In this document: positions 11,863 through 27,962 of the stretch, one piece after another
Layout: each line of letters begins with the position of its first letter
Position numbering within the stretch: position 1 is the first letter of the stretch
Source: Ulva prolifera
Lineage: Eukaryota; Chlorophyta; Ulvophyceae; Ulvales; Ulvaceae
NCBI GenBank assembly: GCA_023078555.1
Contig: CM041204.1
Span: 5,052,430-5,116,429 of the forward strand
Length of the DNA: 64,000 nucleotides
Direction: 5' to 3'
Notes under the pieces: model-generated
Told to the model about the DNA's origin: nothing
The model's database searches: none
The model's input: the letters and a program-made list of their open reading frames with translations, nothing else
Program-made: the position numbers and the translations under genes

Positions 11863-13937
11863 ATGCTTGCTTCTTGCAGCGCAAGCCATGTTGGTGCGTC
11901 AGGCAATGGCTGTCTTAGAAAAGCCTTCGCAGCGAGATGCCGTCCTTTGAAGTCTATGCGTTCCAATTGCACAACGCGCCATACGCGTATACAGTCACAT
12001 ACAATGACCGGCCAACTTTTTGATCAGGATTCTATCCTAAAATCTGTGTCAGGGGCCATTGTTTCAGTGGCAGGCTGCAGGCCAGGCCCAATCCTGACCG
12101 ATTCGAGGCGCGCTGATGTGCGCGGATCATGGTTCCTTGCATTGAGGGGCCCCACATACGATGGCCATGACTTTGTTTTCGATTGTTTGGCAAAGGATGC
12201 CGCCGGTCTTATCGTTTCCAAGCAGTGGCTGACTTCGTCGCACGCTTCTTCGGCATTGCTAGAGCAAGCCGTGAACAGAAGCGTCGGCGTCGTGGCTGTC
12301 CCTGATACCCAGGCTGCATTAGCGCAGCTGTGTACATACGCAATGGGCTGCTATACCAACACAGTGATTGCCATAACGGGGTCTTGCGGGAAGACCACAT
12401 GCAAAAGCATGGTGCGCGTTGTATGACAGCCCGGTACACAAATTTAGATCATGCTTCGTTCAGGTAGCAGGTGATTCACATTCCTCAGGTGCTGTCGGGT
12501 CCGAGCATGGAAATGTGCAGGTGGCATCTGCGCTACATTTCTACTTCAGTTCTGTCCATCAGGCCCCGGGCAGCTACAACAATCACATTGGTGTTCCGCT
12601 GACTGCACTGTCAACGCCACGGGACAGCCTGGCAGCAGTTTTCGAATTTGGTACAAGTGGCCCGGGCGAAATCAAAGCCTTAAGCAAGTTGATCAATCCC
12701 AAAGTTCGTGTCATCACAGATATTCAGCCGGCCCATCTACATGGTTTGAAGGGGATCAGCGGTGTAGCACAAGAGAAGCTACAGCTGTTTGAGACTGCTC
12801 TGGAAGGCGATCACCTGGTGTTCAATGCCATGAATTCTGTGGTCTGCAAGATGCTCCAAAATGCAGGGGATAGATTTCATGCATTGAACACGTGGGCTTT
12901 TAGTGGCACGGCCACATCAACAGGCTCGTTGCCATTGCAGTCAAAGGTTTGCAACTATTACAACTATGCCAATTGCATGTCCAGAGCATGCGCAGGTCTG
13001 ACATGTGTCCACATGCGCCCTGTCTGACACTGTGCTGGACGCGTTGCTGTATACAAGCAGTCCCGTAGTGCAGACTTGTGGACTGCAGTGCGCTCTAATT
13101 ATTGGCCACACTGAGGCAACCGCACTGACATTCAAAGGCCGTACTTGGGAGCCATTGACAAAAGTATCCCTGTCTAGCAACCTGGCAAGAGACAGCGTTG
13201 CTGCATCGAGTCAAGATCCTGTCAGGACGCTTGACAATAACGAAGAGTTCAGAGTCGTGCTCCATGTACCTGCACTGGGTGACCACCTCTCTGTGAATGC
13301 AGCAGCCGCCGTGGCAGCTGTTTGTGCCTGCATGTCTCGAGAATGCTTCAATGATGAAAACAATGCAACACCTGGCAAAATGCTGCAGCTTGCCACATCT
13401 GTCTTGATGAAACTGGAACGTGGCAAGTGGCTCAGGGATTGGACTCCACCCTGTGGGCGAATGTGTGTACATCACGTAAATGAGCATCTGCTTATGCTTG
13501 ATGACACTTACAATGCAAATCCAGCAAGCATGATGTCTGCTCTGAAGACACTGCAAAGTACAGTCATTAACGGGGCAGGTCACAATGTCAAACGACTTGC
13601 CGTACTAGGGCCCATGCACGATCTAGGGCCGCATCAGGCCATACATCATCAGAACGTCGTGGCATCAGCTTTGTTGCTGCCAGATGTCGATGTTCTTTTA
13701 TGGGGAGGCGAGTGGGGTGTTTCCTCATCAGCTAGCGCGGAGAGTGGAATGGAAAAGGACTCCAGAAAATCGTTCATGCACATACCTGGGCCTCAGAAGC
13801 AAGACTTGTTCGATGCTGTGATCAATTGGGCCCACACGGGGGGAAGCGATCTACAACTCGCGATTGTGCTTCTAAAAGGAAGCCGGGCAGCGAAAATGGA
13901 GGAAGTGTTGAGTTACGTGCAAGCACACCCATTTTGA
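11863..13937 (+). CDS. murF: UDP-MurNAc-tripeptide--D-Ala-D-Ala ligase (plastid MurF)
   Basis: MurF adds D-alanyl-D-alanine to UDP-N-acetylmuramoyl-tripeptide, the last cytoplasmic step in making the peptidoglycan precursor; in algae and land plants it acts in plastids. Three exons, 11863-12411, 12464-12946 and about 13074-13937, give ~631 residues. The first ~47 residues, up to a second Met, are rich in Ser, Arg and Ala with almost no acidic residues, a likely chloroplast transit peptide. The Mur N-terminal domain has DSRRADVRGSWFLAL and GPTYDGHDF. The ATP loop GSCGKTT is at residues ~173-179. The central domain has NNHIGVPLT, FEFGTSGPGEI and ITDIQPAHLHGL. The C-terminal domain has the MurF hallmark LDDTYNANPASM (~486), then LGPMHDLG and LLKGSRAAKMEEV. 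All catalytic motifs are intact. The third exon may instead start at 13088. In-phase GT-AG introns show that it is nuclear and not a contaminant. Confidence 0.95.
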
Positions 13938-14628
13938 AAAGCAACATCACTCGAGGAGTTTTATGAGCTGATCATTATTTGTCAAGGCATGCACAAACTG
14001 CTGCATTGCAATCATTCATGATGTACTCGGATGTGGCACAGAGTCGCGCCTTGATACACTCGCCATTCGCACCATAACATGGTGGTGCTAAGTGATGCTT
14101 GGCCTGAAACCATAGCGTGAGTCATCAACTCATCTGATGATATGTAAATTGGAGCAGTTAGGCTCAGAGGGACACGGTTCAGTGGGCAGTGAAAAGAAAG
14201 AGAAGAGATTTACAAGTAAAGTCCGAAGCTGTTGGACAGTACATGAGTATTTATAGACTCCAGAGTGAGGCCTATGTTCAATACAAAAATATACCGGTCA
14301 CTACATCTCCTGTATCCCTTGATACCTCAATAAGCCCTAATCTCGCTAAGTCAAGGACGGAATAACATAACATCTGAGCTGTCCAATTCGGCTGTTTTCA
14401 TCAAGCAATGGTCAACGCTCAGTAAGGCCGACATACATGAATATGTACTGTGTGCTACTCTCTGAAGCCCCAAGAAAAGCATCAGCTGGCAGCAGTTGGG
14501 AAGTTACATTCAAATGCAATGCATCAATCGCATACGATAGCGTGACCAAGAGTGGACAGCATCAGATCAATACCAATCAAGAGCCAAGCGACTGCTTTGC
14601 AACATCAGGTGACACCGCACGCCAGACG
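13938..14628. other. Convergent intergenic region
   Basis: This lies between the MurF stop (+) and the ARPC4 stop (-). It is AT-richer than its neighbours and has no open frame of note. It probably holds both 3' UTRs. Confidence 0.4.
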
Positions 14629-15141
14629 TTATACTAAACATGCCTTCACATTCTCCTGTAACCTCAACGTCACCTGCGATTTCAAATCTAAGAGGAACTC
14701 AGGGACATCTAAAGCAAACTTTAAGGTAGACAAGATAATGTTCATAGGACCATACTGCTGCAGCAGCTCACTCGTCACTACAAATGATATGTCGTAGGAT
14801 TCTACGGGCGTACGCCTCAAGAGAAGGTGATGGTCAGCTTTCATGCCCAAAAATTTGTACATGGAGCAGGCCAACGAATCGTCCAGATCATCGCCCCGGC
14901 TGAAATGAAGCGATATTCTTGTCGAATTGATGGAAGGCTCCACAAGACAACACTCCTGGGAATCTTGCAATTTAATTACTTGTGGCTTCAGCAAGAGTTC
15001 TTTGCACAGGCCAAATTCAATCTCTGGCTTGTTGCGCCTTTCGACGTCTTGACATGGGAAGTCCCTCAAACACAGCGAGGAATACAAAACGCTGGCAATT
15101 GTGTCAATGTAACGCTCTTGGCTTTTGCAAATTGTCTCCAT
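14629..15141 (-). CDS. ARPC4: Arp2/3 complex subunit 4
   Basis: ARPC4 (p20) is a core scaffold subunit of the Arp2/3 complex, which nucleates branched actin filaments. The gene is a single uninterrupted frame of 170 residues, the usual length for the family (168 in animals). Diagnostic stretches run in order along its whole length: SSLCLRDFPCQDVERRNKPEIE, KELLLKP, EPSINSTRISLHF, LLLRRTPVESYDISFVVT. The start is an ATG that gives the family N-terminus, shortened by a few residues. It is the only intron-free gene recognised here. Upstream, an open frame at 15513-15247 on the same strand is unexplained and may be 5' UTR or part of another gene. Confidence 0.95.
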   Translation of the reverse strand: METICKSQERYIDTIASVLYSSLCLRDFPCQDVERRNKPEIEFGLCKELLLKPQVIKLQDSQECCLVEPSINSTRISLHFSRGDDLDDSLACSMYKFLGMKADHHLLLRRTPVESYDISFVVTSELLQQYGPMNIILSTLKFALDVPEFLLDLKSQVTLRLQENVKACLV

Positions 15142-15597
15142 TCTCTTTCAGAGCGGCAAGCAGCAACATTCGTCGCTCCACGTTCAGGTACGCGGGAATG
15201 CTCTGCTGCGCAACTGGAGCAATGACACGCTGGATATGCAACGCTGTCACGACCAATAGCGAATCATTGCTGAAGCCTTGAACACTACATGTAAGAAAAG
15301 TCCGTGGATCTCCTCACGCTGATCTGTCGCAAGCCAGTCGAAGGGGTACTTGGTGCGATGAAACGCGATGAGTGGCAACTCGAGCTGCGTTCGAAAACAT
15401 GGCCACGGGTGTGGTACGAGGTTAACGTCAGAGAGGCAGGTAGCGACGCAGGAACCGCACAGCAACAAAGCACGTCCGAGCCACAGCCGTCCCTTAACGA
15501 GGAACGACTGCAAGGCATCGCAGCTACATGATACCGCCCTCTATCAGACAACGCGCTAACTGTGAGAACTGCACATGCAATCCCAATCTGACCCGGC
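15142..15597 (-). other. ARPC4 upstream region with unexplained open frame
   Basis: The minus-strand frame 15513-15247 encodes ~88 residues, with a stretch such as LELPLIAFHRTKYPFDWLA that looks protein-like. A second frame at 15240-15150 (PAYLNVERRMLLAALKENG) also looks protein-like. They could be exons of one unknown gene overlapping the ARPC4 promoter. I cannot match them to a family. Confidence 0.25.
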
Positions 15598-16150
15598 ATG
15601 GCAGCGCAACCGCCTCATAGCCCTAAGCGACCTTACACGAGACGCTCCGGCCTGTGCCGCGCCCATTGTTCGCTGAGGGTCTCAGCCTCTGGCTTGCCCC
15701 ATACGCACCTGCAGGGCTGGAGTGGTGCATGCGGGTGGAGGTGGAGGTGGCCAATCGCCCGGGCGGTTGCGTGTGTGCGGGCCGGCGCACGTGTGGGTGC
15801 GGGCATGCATGGACGGTGTTGGGTGCTGGCGGTGGGGTACATGTGCAGTGTGGGTAGGCGGCAGGGTGAGTGTGCTTCTCTGTGTGGAGTGCCGGTGGGT
15901 GCTTGCGAGTGCGTGTCTTGTGTGTACACGTGATTCTGTGCGGATCCTGCAGTGCTGTCTCTGAAATACCTGCCTCTCTGGCTTTGTCCTTGTAACAAAC
16001 CTGCAGCGCTGCGGCCACAACCATGCACCGGCGCTCCCCACCCAAAGGCTGACCACATAACACCACCCATGTGTATAAAACCAAAAATAATGTAAAACAC
16101 CGAGCCCGCATGTGCGGCGCGCAATGTGGCACCTGCCAGCCATCGAGCGG
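15598..16150 (+). repeat. GT/G-rich repeat block, copy 1
   Basis: The plus strand is strikingly rich in G and T from about 15,720 to 15,930 and then switches to a C/T-rich stretch, with CCTGCCTC and TCCTTGTAAC, near 15,970-16,000. The same order (GT-rich block, then CCTGCCTC followed by TCCTTGTAGCAA) occurs at 44,600-44,830. This suggests a dispersed element, perhaps the 3' part of a retroelement. Open frames here are low-complexity artefacts. Confidence 0.45.
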
Positions 16151-17499
16151 GCCATGCTGTTAGAACACCCTTCTGTGCATGTCAGACACGTAGTCTATGT
16201 TCAGGTCAGGTCAGGTAAGCCAGTACGCCATACCTGCTGCGCACAGAGGTAGAACCTTGGAATACTTAGAGGAAAGTGCTGGTACCGTGAAACAGGAGAA
16301 ACAATTGTTACAGATCATAGTGTACGTACACATCTCAATATATGCACACTAACAGTCAAGATTACGGCGGGAGAACCTCGCAGGATCTCCCTCGCTACTT
16401 TGGGCCAATCCCGCTGGCGGCTATCCCCCGCACTCAATCCGCGGATCGATACGTGTGTGGGTGCACCTGTCACCACACTGCTGCCCGCAGGCTCATGCAT
16501 TGTGACACATGCTGCGTGGTCTGTGTCACACAGCACTGCTGAAGATGCAGTGCTCAGACACCAAATCGAAGCATCATCACAGTGTGTGTTTAAAGCGCCG
16601 AATATCGCTACAAGAAAGTCCCACATGGTTTCTTGCAATAATCAGCCTTTTAATGTCGAATTAGTGCCTACTCCAGGCTCAAATGGAAACATATCAAGGC
16701 TCTCCAGCGGCTTGAGTGTTCCGATAGTGCTACCGAGGTAGACCCTGCTCATGAGGGTCATCAGCATTCCGACACCATCTGCATGCCATGTCAGAAGAGG
16801 TCATGTACCGGTGGTCCCAGACCGTCTGAGTGTTTTCCCTCAGCACAACACGGACTGGTCACATGAATGCTGCATGGCTGACAAGGTACTCGCCTCACCA
16901 GCAGTGTGTGACTGTGATGGCATGGTGCTCAAGTCAGCGAGTCTGAAACTGGACACAAAACTTGTCCACTTGATGTTGCTTGCGATGTTGGTGCAGCTTT
17001 CAACATATATCGTCTCGGTCGTCTGCCACATGGCCACCACAGCGCAGGCGGTGGGACATTACAGCCAGCCCTGTCATGCGGTGTCTCCTTGAAGCGAGCA
17101 TCAGTACTTTTCCACGACTAGTCAACAGCTACACGGTCGATGCTTTGGATTTTGGCAACAGTTTCTGCAGGACTCCATATCTACAGCGATGATTGTTCGA
17201 CATGCATCCAGCTTGCTTCATGAGCAGGTCTCAGGCATGTCACTTCACCGTGATCAGCTGGGACCCGGCTGACCACTGCTGTGCACATCATACGTGCTGG
17301 CCTCTGATTGAAAACTGGTGTTGTGTGAGAGGGTGGTAGTGATCCAGAGTAGCTTCACTGGAGTGTTCTGAGAATGCGTGGGCTGCCTGTGTGATCACGT
17401 GATGTGTAATTCCGAGTGTCCAGATCTCGCTTTTGCGGATGCTATATTGGTAGCGCAAGTCATTGTAGCACTAGCCATGCCCTTGGCCGACCAGTCTGT
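16151..17499. other. Intergenic region, nothing recognised
   Basis: Several medium frames on both strands have no recognisable domain. A short tandem TCAGG repeat occurs at about 16,200-16,216. Confidence 0.35.
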
Positions 17500-18300
17500 T
17501 AGAGTAGAACGTGGTAGATCCAAGATCTCAGGGACTACACATTGGTGTGGGCTTTAGTGTCGATCATTTATGTCAGGTGTGTACCGGCCGGTCCTCAAGC
17601 CCGCTCCCTCTTATAGCACCTACGATTTCCCCCCTGCCACTCACGCAGCTGCTCTTGCAGGCCTTTCGGCAGCCCCGCCTTGACTGCATCTGTCACTTGC
17701 CCCGCATGCGCCCATGTGCGCTGGCCCCCCGCCGACGCACACCGCCCATGATTCGTATTTTTACTCAGACACTCCAGGAAAGAAGCGGTGCAAAGCAGAT
17801 GGTGCACGCACAGGAGATTCCACCCGTCGCACTCCCCCGCTACCGGAGACCTGCACAGCATGTCGACCTCCTCGCCCACGGATACGGCGGCACGGCAGCG
17901 GCTTCCGACCAGTGCAAGCGCGTCAGGAACCTACATGTTGGCGCCAGGGGCCTGCGACTTCGTCACATCATCGCATGCGATATGTGGCACGGGTGGCCTG
18001 TGCTGCCTTCGCGTAATCAAAAGGCTTGCTGATGTGACTGCAGGGACTAGCGCGGCCTGCTGGCAGCCATTTCTTGACAGCGCTATACGTGACCGATCCA
18101 CAAGCTTTGACATGGGGTCGCTCACCAAGCCGGCGCTGCTAGCCTGCTTCCGGCACGTCATGCGGGCAAATCATTCTTCTGGTGATCCTCGCCTCACAGC
18201 AATAGTGCATGAAGTGTCGCCGCTTGTTGGTCACCCGGCCCGTGCGCCGGCCTCCCCGCCTCCGTCTTCCTCCACATCCTCGCCATTCGGTTTATAATGG
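17500..18300 (+). mobile_element. Decayed non-LTR retrotransposon 3' end, copy 1
   Basis: The stretch around 18,010-18,120 encodes KRLADVTAG and FLDSAIRDRSTSF, matching in order NRLADVAAA and FLENAMRDLSTTL in the better preserved element at 20.8-22.1 kb. Just downstream, DNA at 18,155-18,245 (GGCACGTCATGCGGGCAA, later GTCACCCGGCC) resembles DNA following the stop codon of that second copy (GGCACGTCACGCGGGCAA, GTCATCCGGCC). This copy has lost a continuous frame. It is a degenerate relic, probably truncated on both sides. Confidence 0.6.
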
Positions 18301-20620
18301 GCGCTAATGGCTCATGCAGCCATGTGCGCTCAGAGGGGATGTGTCGTCCGGGGGTTGTGTGCTCAGCGTGCTGGTGGTAGACAAATGCGATGAAGGCCCC
18401 TGTGCGAGTGCGCTTGCGAGATGATGTGGCTACGAGGCTGAGCATCAGTTGTGGGGGCCCCGGCTGTTAAGCTGGCGCCCGATTGGGGCCGGGCGGCAGT
18501 GTCGTGTTCCTCCATGGTGCGACAGTCAGTAGGTGTGGTCACAGAGACAAAGTCGTGCAGGCAGGTCGTACCGCAGGGGTTACGCGCAACACAAGAATAA
18601 TACAGCCATGTAACCTCAAGTCGACGCAGAACCCAGGCAAAGCAGCCAGTCAACACCACCTGTGCACACCAATACCTCCAAAGACCCACTGCCGCACACT
18701 TCACAAGCCCACTCCCACAGTCATTCACCCATTCGCACGCGTGACGCGACTCCCAACAGCCGCACACGTGCTAAACTACCCACCGCGTTGGTGGTGCTGT
18801 GGGCTGGTGATGCCTGCGTTAGCTTGATTTAGATTTTCAGTTGTTTGGGCGGTTGTGGTGCATGCGGCGCCACCAGCCTATCTATCCGGTGATACAGTAC
18901 TTACATTGCATGCGACCAAGCCCCCAGGCAACACCCTTTAAGTCATGCATATCTGCAAGAGATCTAGAGGTACGCGGTGTGTGTCGTCGACATTGAGACA
19001 TTGATGCACAGCGAGGACAAGCTTTCTAGGCGGACAGGCTCCTTTGGAGGCTGTAACAGTCTGAACAGATGCGTCTGAAGCACAGTACATGCGTAACTCA
19101 CAGGCATTTGGCCTGGTGTAAGGCAGCTACACAAATGCAGCGATGCTGTTGTGCAGCTGTTGTTATTTCCTGTCTACACATGGTCTCTATATATCGCGAT
19201 GTCACACCAGCATGTAGATTACTTGGTGCGCCGTTTATGTGTTGTAGCATTCAGAACTGACAATTTTGAATTTTCAGCCCGCGGCCGCGGGAGTGACATT
19301 TCAGCAAAACTGCTGACGTGGGATATGCTCCGACATCATGCACGCACCGCAAGACACACTGGATGGGCAAATGAGGGCTTCAGCTCTGCAGAGGGATAAC
19401 TCACTCAAAAGGGGGACGTCTTCATTGACCCAATTCATGCTCGATACTTGCCAATTCGCCCTGACGAAGCTTCAGTACTGTATACGTACACAGCCTGAGA
19501 GTGCAAGGCGTCGACGTCGTGCTTATCCGGATCTAATCCACCCGCTGCTGGGCAACAGACCAACACTTGAGTTAGCAATCAAAGTATGGGCGCTTTCAGA
19601 GCTCTGCCTGTGGATGTCGTTCCACTCGTTGCCTGTGTCACTGCTGGTGCGCTTCGAATTGTCGACCCTGCATGCAGCTGTAGCTATGTAGGTATACGTA
19701 GGTACATGCGCACGTTGAGTGGTCAGCTTACTTCGACGACACTCTTTCCGATGCAGCAGAATTGCCAGATTTCTGAGATGTGTAGGTTGCGGATTCCTGG
19801 CCTACAGCGCTTTTCGTACCGCCTTCTACAGCGGTGAAGTGCAGTGCGATTCTCCAGCTCGAGCTCTCCAATGATCGTGACGCCTGAGCCACGAGTCTTG
19901 AAGTTGGTGTTTAAAATTCGAAGCGTCACAATTTTGTCAGGTTGCATCATTGTTGCCTGTGATCACCGTGGAGTTCGCGTCAGCGCGCGTACCTCCATGA
20001 TTTGCTCGTGTGCATTGTTACGCCATGCCGTAAGTTCCGCGCGCGCGTGCGTGCAGCCTCACAGATTCGACACGCGCCGACGAGCTCCAAGAAAATGACA
20101 TTGCCGAACAGAAAGGGAAAGATTTCAAGAAGACATCAGTGTACATGGCTTTGGGAAAGGCGTGCATCCGAACTGATGTGTTATGACGCTGTATCCTCCT
20201 CGTACCATGGCCAGCAGGTGTCTCTAGGAAGAGATGCATGTGCCGACGCCGTGTAGCTGTCATGATCTCCCACAAAGAACCGACTGGTTGGTGGATTTGC
20301 AGAGATTCTACAGCCCTGACGGACCGGTCGAGCCATCCTTTTGCAAGCCTGAAGAGCACTGATGTGGTTGATCACTACACAGCAGATGATATGGATCAGT
20401 ATACGGCTTGATTGCATCCTCCACGCATGAAGGAGCTGTGCCTGGCAAGCTTCAAGAGCATCATAGTGTAGTAGTTTAAATTGTCTCGATTTGTTGCATG
20501 ATCATTAGTGCAGTGAGCTACCTGCTTATGTCATGTGTGAGGCGCATCCATATCTCGGAGATGTGAATGGAAGAGCTCTACTAAGTATGTAAATGAAATC
20601 GGTGGCTAATCGCGTGAAAA
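18301..20620. other. Gene-poor region, only weak coding-like segments
   Basis: Short stretches look protein-like, for example 19,400-19,490 on the plus strand (GDVFIDPIHARYLPIRPDEAS) and 19,590-19,690 (PVDVVPLVACVTAG). On the minus strand, 19,950-19,740 does too. None could be extended or identified. They may be exons of an unknown gene or relics. Confidence 0.25.
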
Positions 20621-20759
20621 ATTATGAAGAATATTTGCGTTTGTGCTGTCAATGCCCGGCTTGGGGCTTCTGTATGCTGTACACTGCTGCAGTGCATGAT
20701 GGTTGCCTTACAAATGTGGCCATGTATGCTGGACAGACTGCGCCTGGTGTGGGGTCATG

Positions 20760-24580
<3,821 letters not shown>

Positions 24581-27500
24581 TGTCACCCAGCGCGTGCTCC
24601 AAGCTGGTTTCTCATGGCATCACAGTGAATGCAACGTACAGATCCGAACTGGTGCAGGTGTAGTTGCGATCTGGTGGACAGCATAGCGACCATGGTCCAC
24701 GCAGTCTGGCCCCAGGTCATGGTGTGAGAAATCTCCCCCGCTAGATTGCCAACGCCGATCTGACTGGCATGCTCCGATCGTGTTCATGCATCGTGACACT
24801 GCATTGGCCGAAGTGCCTCGAATCGCGAAATATGCTATTACCCACGACGCGCCACTCGGCATTAAAAGCTAGCCAGGGACACTTGTCGTGTTAGCGGCTC
24901 CCGATGTTGTGTGGCTGACCATTAAATATCCAGCTCTGGAACGCTGCTGTACTTCGCTTCCTCGTCAATCCGCGCGGTCGCTGAACATCATTTCACTTGG
25001 CTCTGGGTTTTAAGGGCTGCTCCACGTTTGACCAGGTTGCGTACATCTGAGACCTTGTGAGCTTTGCGGCTTGTGCTGTGTTTTGGTCTGGGTGGGTGAT
25101 TTTGCTGGTCTTGCTAGGATGGACCCAAGCCCGGCATCGAGGATCCCCAGAAGTCCTTGTGCACGAGTAAGGCTTTGCAATCGCGTTGATGTCATGGTTG
25201 TGCATCAGTATGAGCAGCCTTAGCTCACATCTGCATACTGGCGGCATCCGACGGTTGTGTTATTCACTGAAATTTGTTGTGACTTCTGCTAAAATGCAGT
25301 GCAATGTGAAACCTCCCATTCCAATTGCAGGGCGGTCTAGAGAACGAGATAATCCACACACTTCAGCGCCACGGCATGTGGAATCATGAGCTGTCAAAAG
25401 CCACCGACAAATCAGTGTGTCAATGGCGCCAAAGCGCAAGAGTGGCACTCGTTTGCTTGGCTGCAACCGTATTTATGACTGCGACATGGTTCATTCAGCT
25501 GGACCTGCCATCATGACTCTGATGTGCTTTGTCATTCGCACTGGCACTGGTGATGCCATGTACCCCCCCCCCCCCCCACCCCCCGGCATTGAGTGCTTCA
25601 ATGGCGACTGATTTTGTTTCCGGGCAGATTTGTGCTGTGTCTTATGTGCAGCTGCAGCCGTGCTGCAGCGGATTTGAGCTTCGATCCAATCACTCAGTAT
25701 AGTACCTATGTGATGAATGCCAACAATCAATCCGCCTAGGCCACAACAGACATCGATGTTGCGAGACTGTCACGCTAGATGCCAAGCACACAGTGGCAGC
25801 ACACCTTTCAAATTGTCATGCCCTGTTCTCATGTAGTAATTCTGGATCTGGCAGCAGGTCAGGTAAACGAATGGATCTGTAGACTCCAGTCGTTGTGACG
25901 TCAATGCGAGGACTTCTACTTGAGATGCAAGATGTGCACTCTTGCATAATTTTCTCAGACAGATGTTGAACGCTGTAACACACGATTGCAAAGTGTCACG
26001 CTGCAAACGCAGAGTACTGGACAACCCGTGCCGTATGGGCACGGCCAAAATGGGAGAAAAAAATGGCCAATCAGGTGAGCAGGATCCAACAGGCGTCTTC
26101 AATGAAACCTTGCTCACCTGGAGATCCCTTACACAGATATCTGAGGCGTTTCTTGGTGATGACCTCTTGTTGTCGATTTGAAAGATCTGGTGGCATGCTC
26201 AGGATTCAAACGGTGGATTGTGAAAACTAGATACGCACGCACCAGTGGGACATTGCTGTGTGTCGAGCCCATGCGATAGTGGCCACAAACATTAAATTGA
26301 ATCTGTTTATGAGTCTCATGCCGTTCCACAACTTTAGCTTTCGGTGCCATCTTGTGATTCTACCAGCTTCGCGTCGCGCAACACAGCGGCCCTGTGATCT
26401 ACATGCAGGTCCCACGGGGAGTCTGTAGGGGTCTTATGACCATGGCAAACCATGGCAAACTCAGCAGGTGACTCTCACCATCCACAGTCAGCTTCCTTAC
26501 AGAACATGGCTCAGGTCCATACCAGCTGCTGCAATGTCGCTACCTAATGCTGCCCACTGGAGCCGCCCCCAATTGCGATTCCCCTTGCAGAGCGTGTCGT
26601 GTTCAGGCTCTGCAACAGCCAGTCATGGAAGGTGGTCCCTCACGTGTTCTGAGGATTTAAACGGTGGGGTCTAGGTTCCTCTGACTGGCATCTTTGCGAT
26701 CACTGGATGGCACAGTTTGCCACCACCTTCCGAGGGGTCCGGACCCACGCATTCAAGACTTACATGGCTCTAGGACGATATCTGCCCGAGCTATGTAGCC
26801 AAGCTCTCTGTGACCAGGAGCGCTGTAATGACCCTCTGGTCGTCATGGGGGGGGATTGCGGGCGATCACCTCCACCTCGCACTGCAGCAGTCGTGATCCG
26901 CCGGTACTGTTCTGGAATGTGCAATGCCAGAACGGTGCCCCGTGTGATGCCCGTACTGTTGCATACAGGCGGCGGCGTGTGAACCTTATGCTGCTGCATT
27001 TTCCGTTCGTAATCCTGCCAGGAATGCCGGACGCTACCTGCGCTCAGCTCCTCCACGCCGCCCATCAGCTTGCTGTGCATGTATGATGTGCACTAGGTCG
27101 TTTCAGCGGCCCAGCATGCTTTCCCGGCAGGTGGTGCTCATATTGCATTCACTGTTTTGTACGTCATGCTGTGCCTGCTCGACCCTGTCTTGGCCTTGCG
27201 GAGTACCGGCCCGGGACGGACTTGAGGTGCCTGTAAATGTCTGTGTGTGGCTTTCGTGCCCGGGCCGCTCGCATACGTGTGCAGTGATGCCTCCGGCGGC
27301 TGTTGTGTGGCAGTCCCTTGACACGTTTCTATCGCAGCGGTTTTGTTACTGCTGGCTTACCCGGTGGAGCAGCAGGATGCGGTGGTGGCTGGCTGTGCAC
27401 TGGTGTCTGTGTGGTCTAGATTCCCCTTGGGATGCTGAGGCCGACGGCCATCTGCATCATTCCTTTTGCTTTGAAAGTTTTGGCGGAATCTTGCTGAGCG

Positions 27501-27962
27501 TAGCCCAGTGCGCCAGGCACACTGCCATTGTATAACACGATTTTATCACTAGCCATTATTGTCATAAAAGACTCAGTGGTACTTGTTGGTGCTGAAGTAC
27601 GCGTATCTCACCACTCAACGCATTAGCAGTCACAGCGTGCTGCAAGACAAGCATGAGCATGGCTATGAGCAAAAGAACTCTGTTGTACTTTAAGTCAAAC
27701 TTCTGAAGAAAGAAACGAGAAAAGAAAGTTCTTGGATAGCACAGCGTGTACCACACTTTCAATCTCGGAATGAATTTGCGGATTGTGGACTATGTGGCTC
27801 ATTGCAGATACTCGAGGTCAAGAACTTGTTGTTCACAGTTGCGCCACTGCTATGATCCAAGCAATCTAAAATCTTTCCAGACAATGTTACATTATTATGG
27901 TCATCCCACAATGAGCACGGACAGGAAGCCAAGTCATCGCTGAGGGCTACACGTCATAGATC
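24581..27962. other. Gene-poor region, nothing recognised
   Basis: No conserved domain was found in 3.4 kb. A C-tract of 15 bases followed by A and six more C lies at 25,563-25,584. A 10-bp tandem duplication of CATGGCAAAC is near 26,442. A minus-strand frame starting MAPKAKVVERHE (about 26,350) looks like a possible first exon, but no continuation was found. Confidence 0.35.

Noticed and set aside
11863..13937. MurF as bacterial contamination
   Set aside because: The frame is broken by two introns with in-phase GT-AG borders, and it lies between clearly eukaryotic genes.
26129..26350. MAPKAKVVERHE frame as the first exon of a gene
   Set aside because: No downstream exon in phase could be found and no motif is known.
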